From Candidatus Roizmanbacteria bacterium (GTDB lineage: Bacteria; Patescibacteriota; Microgenomatia; UBA1406; GWC2-37-13), in NCBI GenBank assembly GCA_024653985.1, contig JANLIS010000027.1, positions 1 through 7,340 of the forward strand: a DNA stretch of 7,340 nucleotides, given 5' to 3'. Below, one piece after another: positions 1 to 7,100 of this stretch; position 1 is the stretch's first letter; each line of letters starts with the position of its first letter. Under the pieces are notes generated by a model. The model saw only the letters and a program-made list of their open reading frames with translations, did no database searches and had not been told where the DNA came from. Both the position numbers and the translations under genes were made by a program.

Positions 1-555
1 CCTCCCGACGAAACGGCGGGTTGGAAGACATACATCAGCTCAAAAGCAAATTATTCTTTTAAATATCCAGACTCGTGGCCGATTGTCAAATTATCTACAA
101 ATGTTAATTGTGAAACATGCGTTGAAATCGTTCCTTTTGCATTGTCATATGATCCTCAGTCAGCTGAATCTGAGCTATCAGTTATTCTCGTGTTTAAAGA
201 TTCTAGAATTAAAACTCTTGATGATTATAAAAATATAATTGTTAAAGGAGATTCATCAATTATTGATGTCCATGACACAACAATTGGATTAGAAAAATCT
301 ATTTCATATAAATTGTCAGGGGGAATCCCTCCATTACCAATAATTGAATATGTTGTTGTAAAAAACGATTTTTATTATGTTATTCGATTTGTTAATAGTA
401 AAGAAACAAACAAAAATTTAGTAGAAAATCAAAAAATCTTTGACCAAATCCTCTCGACTTTTAAGTTTTTAAGCGAACCGCGTAAATGTTTGACAGTTGA
501 AGACCCCTGTAATCCTCAATCCTGTGATTATGACTTATCAAAGTGCATTAAATAA
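1..555 (+). CDS. PsbP-like / DUF1795-type envelope protein, 3' part only
   Basis: The frame is open from the first base to a TAA at 553-555, giving 184 visible residues; the true start and any signal peptide or membrane anchor lie upstream. The visible part begins with a Gly-Trp-Lys-Thr-Tyr stretch and YSFKYPDSW (residues 18-26), then alternating beta-rich and loop segments, and ends the fold with FDQILSTFKFL (147-157). This beginning-and-end pattern is what I associate with small PsbP-like proteins that are abundant in CPR genomes and usually tethered outside the membrane; their function is unknown. Six cysteines are visible: a CETC pair (37-40) and four in a short tail (163, 170, 175, 182), suggesting disulfides in an exported protein. 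The TTG at 142 is not a plausible start because the conserved motif lies before it. It is separated from rpoB by 300 bp and is probably not part of that operon. The family assignment is by eye. Confidence 0.6.
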   Translation, partial: PPDETAGWKTYISSKANYSFKYPDSWPIVKLSTNVNCETCVEIVPFALSYDPQSAESELSVILVFKDSRIKTLDDYKNIIVKGDSSIIDVHDTTIGLEKSISYKLSGGIPPLPIIEYVVVKNDFYYVIRFVNSKETNKNLVENQKIFDQILSTFKFLSEPRKCLTVEDPCNPQSCDYDLSKCIK

Positions 556-640
556 AATAGGGAAATCATTACCTAAATCCATTTTAAATCTATTTGACTG
601 TCAGTCCAAAATAGAAATGTCCGCTTTTAGTAGTCTCTTG

Positions 641-668
641 TGTCATCCCCGTAAAGACGGGGATCCAG
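641..668 (+). repeat. Palindromic dRS3-like repeat, copy 1
   Basis: This 28-nt unit starts TGTCAT and ends ATCCAG. Its core is an 8-bp perfect stem (645-652 with 657-664) around an AAAG loop. The core has the form ATCCCC-N8-GGGGAT, one transition per arm away from the neisserial dRS3 pattern ATTCCC-N8-GGGAAT. It pairs as an inverted copy with the unit at 703-731. Similar GTCATTCCCG/GGGAATCCAG palindromes are dispersed in many bacterial genomes; whether it is multicopy in this genome cannot be seen from the window. Confidence 0.75.
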
Positions 669-702
669 TCTATAATTACATTTTTAAAAGAAGAATATTT
701 AG

Positions 703-731
703 CTTGGATTCCCGCCTCCGCGGGAATGACA
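703..731 (-). repeat. Palindromic dRS3-like repeat, copy 2 (inverted)
   Basis: The 8-bp perfect stem pairs 708-715 with 720-727 around loop CTCC. The 20-nt core fits the dRS3 pattern ATTCCC-N8-GGGAAT exactly. Read on the minus strand it aligns with copy 1 over 28 nt with seven differences, all transitions; two pairs of these keep the stem base-paired (C-G against T-A, and T-A against C-G). The copies face each other across a 34-bp AT-rich spacer, and a CTTG/CAAG pair just outside (637-640, 730-733) extends the inverted symmetry. The pair could be a BIME/MITE-like unit. It ends about 19 bp before the rpoB promoter -35 element. Confidence 0.75.
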
Positions 732-749
732 AGGCTTTACAAATACCAT

Positions 750-778
750 TTGACTTTACTTATTGCGTTTTGTATGAT
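750..778 (+). promoter_or_regulatory. Probable sigma70-type promoter for rpoBC
   Basis: TTGACT (750-755) and TATGAT (773-778) are each one base from the -35 and -10 consensus and are separated by exactly 17 bp. Transcription would start near 784-786, giving a leader of about 70 nt before the rpoB ATG. This is the best promoter-like match I found in the gap. The first transcribed bases would include a run of seven T (786-792). Chance matches do occur in AT-rich DNA, but the spacing, the match quality and the position before a housekeeping operon all agree. Confidence 0.6.
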
Positions 779-796
779 ATATTAGTTTTTTTAACT

Positions 797-821
797 CCCC
801 GTCTTGTGTACTGGGGTTTTT
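797..821 (+). terminator. Terminator-like hairpin in the rpoB leader (possible attenuator)
   Basis: CCCC (797-800) pairs with GGGG (813-816); G801-C811 and U802-A810 can extend the stem if U812 is bulged, leaving a 7-nt loop. Five T follow at once (817-821), then GTTGTT, the layout of an intrinsic terminator. It begins only about a dozen bases after the predicted start of transcription, so it would act on the rpoB transcript as an attenuator. It could instead end stray read-through from upstream. The U-tract can alternatively pair with AACAAAA (818-824 with 828-834). The stem is short, so efficiency is uncertain. Confidence 0.4.
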
Positions 822-855
822 GTTGTTAACAAAATATTATATATCCATCTACCCG

Positions 856-3800
856 ATGAGCAAAACTATTAAATCAAATATTCTACCCCGAAAAAGTTTG
901 TTCCTCGGCAGAAAAGACGAATTTCTTGAAAAGTTTAATTTAATCGAAGTTCAAAAAAACTCTTGGGCTGAATTTACCGATATCCGATTAAAGGAAATTT
1001 TTAATGAGTTCTTCCCTATTGACGACTACACGAAGAAAAAGTTTACCATCTATTTTGAAGATCTGTATTTTGGTGAGCCAAGATATAATATCGACCTTTG
1101 CTTAAAAAAGAAATTAACTTACGACACTCCTGTTTATTTAAAATTAAGATTGGTAAATAAAAAAACTAATAACGAAAAGAAACAGGATATATACTTCTTT
1201 AATCTTCCAAAAATGACGGATCGAGGAACTTTTATCATCAATGGTATCGAAAGGGCCATTATCAATCAGATAGTCCGCTCCCCTGGAGTTTATTTCACAG
1301 CGGAGATTGATAAAACAACCGGTTTAACACTTTATAACGCAGAAATCAGACCATATATCGGAGCTTGGCTTGATATGACGATCAATAAAAATGGTTTTAT
1401 TGAGATGAAGATCAACAAAAAAAGAAAATTTTTATCAACGGTCTTTCTTAAAATTTTTGAAAATGACAGCGAAAGCGATATTATCAACTACTTTAGCGAT
1501 ATAGATCGAAGTTTGGTTGAAAAATATCTTATTCCAACTCTTAAGAAAGATCAAACTAAAAGTAAAGATGAAGCCGTCTTAGAAATATATAGAAAGATCA
1601 GGCCAGGTGAACCTCTTATCTTGGAAAATGCCTATGAGACCATAAATAACCTTTTATTCAATCAAAAAAGATATTCTTTAGCCGACGTTGGAAGATACAA
1701 GATCAACAAAAAACTTGGGCTTAATATTGATATCAAAAAAGAAAATCGTTTATTAACTAAAGAAGATATTATTGCATCTATCAAATATCTTCTCACCCTA
1801 ACACAAAACAAAGGTGAATTTGATGATATTGATCATCTTGGAAACCGAAGACTTAGGACTGTAGGAGAATTGATCAGCTTATACGGAATTAGAGTTGGAA
1901 TGGTTCGAGTAGAAAGAGAGATTAAAGAAAGAATGAGCTTGATTTCCGGTGAGGAATTAAACGTTCTCCCAAGCCAAGTAGTCAATTCAAAACCTTTGAT
2001 CGTTGCTATCAATTCATTTTATAGAACAAGTCAGCTATCAACTATCGTTGATCAAACCAATCCGTTATCAGAGCTTGATAATTTAAGAAGAATCACCGTT
2101 GGTGGACCTGGTGGAATAGAAAAAGAAAGAGCCTCATTCTCAATTCGTGACATTTCCTCATCTCAATATGGAAGAATTTGTCCAATCAGAAGCCCAGAAG
2201 GTCCTAATATTGGTGTCGTCACTTATATGGCCCTTTACGCAAAAGTAAATAAATATGGTTTCTTGGAAACTCCTTATAAAAAAGTCGTTAAAGAAAAAGT
2301 TGGAGGTAAATTAAAGGTAAAGATATCTGATGAGATCGTTTATCTACAAGCTGATGACGAAGAAAAATACTTTATTACTTCAGGAGACGCTAATGTTGAT
2401 GAAAATGGTTATTTGACCGATCAGATGGTTACAGCTCGCCATGAAGGTGATCTGATTGAAACATCAGTTGAAAAAATCGATTTAATTGACGTTTCACCAA
2501 GACAGGTATTGGGAGCATCAGCATCTCTTATTCCTTTCCTACAAAATGATGATGCCTCAAGAGCTCTCATGGGTTCGCACATGCAATGTCAGGCTGTCCC
2601 ATTGATCACTCCAGAAGCACCGATCGTTGGAACAGGGCTTGAAGAAAAAGTAAGTATCGCCTTAGGGAGAACCATTAAGGCTGCTGAAGATGGTGTCGTA
2701 AAATACGTTGATGGACAAAAAATAGTTTATAAGGGAAAAAGTGGAAAAACATATGAATATAAACTAGAGAGGTTTACCCGAACAAGCAAAAACGTTTCTT
2801 TTGATCAGAGACCGATTGTCAGCCCTGATCAAAAAGTCAGAAAAGGTGAAATAATCATTGATGGTCCTTCGACCGATCAAGGACATTTGGCTTTGGGAAA
2901 AAATTTATTGGTTGCCTATTCCTCATTAAACGGACTTGGATACGAAGACGGTTTCGTTATTTCTGATAGATTGGTTAAGGAAGATATCCTCAGCTCTATC
3001 ACAATGGAAGAATTTATCGCCGATGTTATTGATACCAAACTTGGACCTGAAGAATTGACCCGCGATATCCCAAATGTCCGAGAAGAAATTCTTCAAAACC
3101 TTGATAAAGAAGGACTTATCACTCTTGGCACTGAGATAAAAGGTGGGGATGTTTTAGTCGGTAAAGTTGCTCCAAAAGGTGAAAAAGAATTAACAGCAGA
3201 AGAAAGACTTCTCCGAGCTATCTTTGGAGAGAAAGCCAAAGATATTAAGGATACCTCTCTTCGAATGCCTTATGGAAAAAGAGGCTCAGTTGTCGGTATT
3301 GAAACCATCAACGGCAAAAAGGATCCAAACGAACTTGAGCCAAGTGTTTTGCAAAGAATTATTGTTAATACAGCTCAATTGAGAAAAATAACTGTTGGAG
3401 ATAAATTAGCCGGACGACACGGAAACAAAGGTGTTATTTCAAAAATTCTTCCAGCTTGGGATATGCCTTATTTGGAAGACGGAACACCTGTCGATGTTAT
3501 CTTGTCTCCTCTTTCAATTCTTTCCCGTATGAACTTGGGTCAGTTGTTTGAAAATCTTATGGGAGTTATTGCAAAACATACAAATACAAACATCTCTATT
3601 CCTGTCTTTGAAAAGATCAAGGAAGATTTTATCTCAAATGAACTTAGAAAATCAGGATTACCAATCGATAATAAAGTGACTTTGTTTGATGGACAAACAG
3701 GCTTGCCTTATGAAAGAAAGGCCTTAGTTGGAACAAGCTATATCATCAAATTGATCCACATGATCGAAGATAAATTCCATGCGAGATCAGTTGGACCATA

Positions 3801-4074
3801 CTCACTTGTTACTCAACAACCTTTGGGAGGAAAATCACAATTAGGAGGACAAAGATTTGGAGAGATGGAGGTTTGGGCACTGGAATCACATCGAGTACCT
3901 CATACATTGCAAGAATTATTGACGATCAAGAGTGACGATGTCCGTGGCCGAACCAAAGCCTTTGAATCTATTATTAAAGGTGTTGATATTCCACAATCAT
4001 CTGTCCCAGAGTCATTCCATGTGCTTGTTAAAGAATTAAACGCTTTAGGATTGTCAATTGATTACGCAAAATAG
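856..4074 (+). CDS. rpoB: DNA-directed RNA polymerase subunit beta
   Basis: This 1072-residue beta subunit forms the core of RNA polymerase with alpha and beta-prime and carries the fork, the rifampicin pocket and part of the NTP site. I chose the ATG at 856 (MSKTIKSN...) because the TTG twelve codons upstream lies in the T-tract of the leader hairpin. Landmarks: cluster I SQLS...RRI (392-413); SPEGPN (446-451); DDASRALMG (565-573); YEDG with the Glu/Asp pair 697-698 (E. coli 813-814); GDKLAGRHGNKG with Lys850 and Lys858 (E. coli 1065, 1073); His975 (E. coli 1237); and the GGQRFGEMEVWALE segment before the C-terminus. The protein is shorter than E. coli beta (1342) and lacks its large lineage-specific inserts. 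Odd points: Thr396, Asn409, Thr414 and Gly416 at resistance positions of the rifampicin pocket; His575 and Cys578 in the fork region; SHRVPH at 1011-1016. No Shine-Dalgarno precedes the start. The TAG stop lies in the base of the hairpin leading to rpoC. Confidence 0.98.
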   Translation: MSKTIKSNILPRKSLFLGRKDEFLEKFNLIEVQKNSWAEFTDIRLKEIFNEFFPIDDYTKKKFTIYFEDLYFGEPRYNIDLCLKKKLTYDTPVYLKLRLVNKKTNNEKKQDIYFFNLPKMTDRGTFIINGIERAIINQIVRSPGVYFTAEIDKTTGLTLYNAEIRPYIGAWLDMTINKNGFIEMKINKKRKFLSTVFLKIFENDSESDIINYFSDIDRSLVEKYLIPTLKKDQTKSKDEAVLEIYRKIRPGEPLILENAYETINNLLFNQKRYSLADVGRYKINKKLGLNIDIKKENRLLTKEDIIASIKYLLTLTQNKGEFDDIDHLGNRRLRTVGELISLYGIRVGMVRVEREIKERMSLISGEELNVLPSQVVNSKPLIVAINSFYRTSQLSTIVDQTNPLSELDNLRRITVGGPGGIEKERASFSIRDISSSQYGRICPIRSPEGPNIGVVTYMALYAKVNKYGFLETPYKKVVKEKVGGKLKVKISDEIVYLQADDEEKYFITSGDANVDENGYLTDQMVTARHEGDLIETSVEKIDLIDVSPRQVLGASASLIPFLQNDDASRALMGSHMQCQAVPLITPEAPIVGTGLEEKVSIALGRTIKAAEDGVVKYVDGQKIVYKGKSGKTYEYKLERFTRTSKNVSFDQRPIVSPDQKVRKGEIIIDGPSTDQGHLALGKNLLVAYSSLNGLGYEDGFVISDRLVKEDILSSITMEEFIADVIDTKLGPEELTRDIPNVREEILQNLDKEGLITLGTEIKGGDVLVGKVAPKGEKELTAEERLLRAIFGEKAKDIKDTSLRMPYGKRGSVVGIETINGKKDPNELEPSVLQRIIVNTAQLRKITVGDKLAGRHGNKGVISKILPAWDMPYLEDGTPVDVILSPLSILSRMNLGQLFENLMGVIAKHTNTNISIPVFEKIKEDFISNELRKSGLPIDNKVTLFDGQTGLPYERKALVGTSYIIKLIHMIEDKFHARSVGPYSLVTQQPLGGKSQLGGQRFGEMEVWALESHRVPHTLQELLTIKSDDVRGRTKAFESIIKGVDIPQSSVPESFHVLVKELNALGLSIDYAK

Positions 4075-4155
4075 TTCGTAAAGTTATAAAGTTTGTAAAG
4101 TTTATAAAGAAAGTCACTTTATGAACTTTATGAACGTTATTAACTTTATAAACTA
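4072..4155 (+). repeat. Long hairpin of 9-nt repeats filling the rpoB-rpoC gap
   Basis: Left arm 4072-4109 pairs with right arm 4117-4155 around the 7-nt loop AAAGTCA. Counting by hand, 38 pairing positions give 32 Watson-Crick pairs, 4 G-U wobbles (4103-4123, 4095-4131, 4094-4132, 4078-4149) and 2 mismatches (4090/4136, 4077/4150), plus one bulged T (4141). The arms are built of degenerate 9-nt units, about RTAAAGTTT on the left and AACTTTATR on the right. The rpoB stop codon forms the base of the stem, and only three bases separate the stem from the rpoC ATG. There is no T-tract after it, so it does not look like an intrinsic terminator. It may be an RNA processing site, a translation control element or an expanded repeat; the sequence does not say which. 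Confidence 0.85.
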
Positions 4156-4158
4156 ATT

Positions 4159-7100
4159 ATGGAAGATATTAATACAGTAGATTTTTCCGGACTCCGAATT
4201 ACCTTTGCTTCACCGGAAACAATCATCAAATGGTCTCACGGAGAGGTTGTTAAACCGGAAACCATCAACTATCGAACATTTAGAGCTGAAAAAGACGGTC
4301 TTTTTGATGAAAGGATCTTCGGGCCTACAAAAGACTATGAATGTTACTGTGGAAAATATAAAAGAATGCGTTACAAGGGAATCGTTTGTGACCGCTGTGG
4401 AGTTGAGATCACCACTTCAGCTGTCCGAAGAGAAAGAATGGGCCATATCAAATTAGCTTCCCCAATCGCCCATATCTGGTATTTCAAAGGAACATCATCT
4501 ACCTTAAGTATCGTTTTGGACGTTCCTCCACAAGCTTTGGAAAGAGTCATTTATTACGCTCTTTATTTGGTCAAGGAAGTTGACAAGGACAATCAAAAAA
4601 AGACCTTAAAGGCCATTGAGGAACTACAAAAGATCGAACTGAAAAGTATTGAAGAGGATTTTGTCAAGAAAGAAGAAGAGATTAATCAGAATTTTGAAAA
4701 ACAATATCAACAACTGGAAAAAAAGATCGCCCACAAAGAACAATGGGAGATCGCCAAACAGGAAGTAGAATTCAAGAAAAGAGAACAATTGAAATTGTTA
4801 TCTAATGAGCAGACCGATACAAAAACTAAAAAATCAGCATATTTTGAAAGAATTTCAAAAATTGCCCGATCAATAAAAGCCTTTGATGTTATTGAAGAAG
4901 ACGATTATTTATTCTTTAAGGAAAATAACATTGCAGACTTTTTGAACGTTGGTATGGGATCAGAGGTTCTATATGAAATTCTTTCAAACTTTGATCTTGC
5001 TAAACACTATGCCAGAACATTGGAACTATTAAATGAAAGTAAGGGTGAAAAAAGAAATAAATTACTTAAAAAAGCCCGTGTTCTTGAGGCTTTTATCAAA
5101 GCTAAAATTGATCCAAAATGGATCGTCCTGACAGTTTTGCCGGTTATCCCACCAGATCTACGACCGGTCGTTCAATTACCAGGTGGAAAATTTGCCACTT
5201 CTGATCTTAACGATTTTTACCGAAGGGTCATTAACCGAAACAATCGTTTAAAGCAATTAATTGATCTTGGAGCACCTGAAATTATTCTTAGAAACGAAAA
5301 AAGAATGTTACAGGAAGCTGTTGATTCGTTAATTGATCTGCAAAAATCAAGAGGAAAGAGCCGATCAACTGGCGCAAATACAAAAGTACAAAAATCTTTA
5401 TCAGATATTTTGAGGGGTAAACAAGGTCGATTCAGACAGAATTTATTGGGTAAACGTGTCGATTATTCAGGTCGTAGTACGATCGTTGTCGGTCCAGAAC
5501 TTAAACTAAATCAATGTGGTTTGCCTCGTGAAATGGCTTTGGAATTGTTCAAACCATATCTTTTACACGAAATCATTATTAGAGGACTTGCTCCAAACAT
5601 CAAAAGCGCCAAGTTGTTCTTGGAAAAAAAGGACCCGGTCGTCTATGATATTTTGGAAGTGATCACGAAAGATCACCCGGTCTTATTGAACCGTGCTCCT
5701 ACCCTTCACAAACTGTCTATCCTTGGTTTTTATCCTGTTTTGACAGATGATAATGCCATAAAACTTCATCCGGCCGTTTGTTCAGGATATAACGCTGATT
5801 TCGATGGAGACGCTATGGGTGTGTTCTTGCCGTTGTCTAAAATGGCGATCGAAGAGGTCAAGCAAAGAATGTTCCCATACCACAATTTATTAAAACCATC
5901 TGATGGTTCCCCTATCGTTCTTCCAAACAAAGAAATGGCCCTTGGTTGTTATTATCTGACAACAATTGATAGTCACATGGAATCTGAGTTTCCTGAAGAT
6001 CTAAAATTCTTTGCTACTGAAAATGAAGCGATGAGATTTCAGGCTATCGGAAAAATAAAATTACGACAACCTATCAATGTTGGAATCGGTGGTAAGATCG
6101 TCAAAACAACTGTTGGACGCATAATTTTCAATCAGGCACTTCCACCGGAACTTAAATTTGTTAACGCTGAGGTCAAAGCTTCTGATTTGAAAAATATCGT
6201 TGTTGCCGCCATGAAAATATTTGAAAATGAAAAGGTTGGAGAACTTATTGATAAATTAAAGGAGATCGGTTTCTGGGCCTCAACAATTGCCGGCGGACTT
6301 TCTCTTTCAATTTTTGACTGCCAGATAATTCCGGAAAAAAACAAGATTATCAATGAAACAGAAAAAGAGATTGAAAAGATAACTAAAAATTTTGAAGAGG
6401 GTTTATTGACCTCTGAAGAAAAAAAACGTTATTCAAACAAGCTTTGGATCGATGTTACCGAGAAATTGGCTGACAAAACATGGAATGCCTTGGATGATGA
6501 AAATCCAGTAAAGATAATCATTAAATCAGGAGGAGCCCGTGCTTCTAAAGAACAATTAAAGCAATTGGCCGCCATGAAAGGACTTGTTGTTGATCCTATG
6601 GGAAAGATCATTGAAGTTCCAACCAAATCCAACTATCGACAAGGTTTATCTATCTTTGAATATGTTATCTCTGCTAGAGGAGCCCGAAAAGGTTTAACCG
6701 ACTCAGCTTTGAAAACTGCTGACGCCGGATATTTGACCCGCCGACTCGTTGATACATCTCATGATATGATCGTCCGAGAGGAAGATTGTTTAGTCAAAGA
6801 AGGTTTGACGATCTCAACAACAATGTCAAGAGGAGAAAAGTTCAAAGAAAGAATTAAGAACAGATTTATATTAAATGACCTGACAAACGAAAAAGGTGAA
6901 GTTTTGATCAAAGCCAATGAACTGATCGATAATGAAATAATTGAACTTATTGAAAAAAATAAGATCGTAAAAGTGGTTGTCCGTTCCCCACTTTACTGTG
7001 CTTCTCCTTATGGAGTCTGTCAAAAATGTTATGGAACAGATCTGTCTACCAACAAAATTGTTGAAATTGGTGTACCGGTCGGAGTCATGGCCGCCCAATC

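Larger units (their letters stand above)
556..855. other. Intergenic region between the PsbP-like gene and rpoB
   Basis: No convincing gene lies in these 300 bases. Positions 556-640 are AT-rich with only a small dyad (GACT at 596-599 with AGTC at 603-606) and no clear terminator for the upstream gene. Then follow a facing pair of palindromic repeats (641-731), a promoter (750-778), a leader hairpin (797-821) and an AT-rich stretch up to the rpoB ATG. A 10-bp perfect palindrome, TTGTTAACAA, lies at 823-832. The rplJ/rplL genes that commonly precede rpoB in bacteria are not here. Confidence 0.8.

Noticed and set aside
142..144. TTG at 142 as the start of the first gene
   Set aside because: The same frame is open to base 1 and encodes the conserved YSFKYPDSW segment upstream, so this codon is internal.
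592..610. Small dyad GACT-GTC-AGTC after the first gene as its terminator
   Set aside because: Only four base pairs with a three-base loop and no T-tract.
671..676. Perfect TATAAT between the two palindromic repeats
   Set aside because: No -35-like sequence lies 16-18 bp upstream (the place is occupied by the GC stem of copy 1), and the spacer is AT-rich, so chance is likely.
497..829. Open frame across the end of the first gene and the repeats
   Set aside because: It overlaps the first gene, then reads through two palindromic repeats, the promoter and the hairpin; the peptide looks like translated intergenic DNA.
820..855. TTG at 820 as an earlier start of rpoB
   Set aside because: It lies inside the T-tract of the leader hairpin, and the added residues do not resemble the N-terminus of beta; ATG 856 fits the family.
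4075..4153. CRISPR-like array between rpoB and rpoC
   Set aside because: The units are 9 nt, contiguous and degenerate with no spacers; they form one hairpin.
4205..4456. Short open frame inside the start of rpoC, + strand
   Set aside because: It is a shadow in another frame of the rpoC zinc ribbon region, which is unmistakable.
6132..7098. Three short minus-strand open frames under rpoC
   Set aside because: They are antisense to conserved rpoC codons, with no start signals or recognisable protein character.
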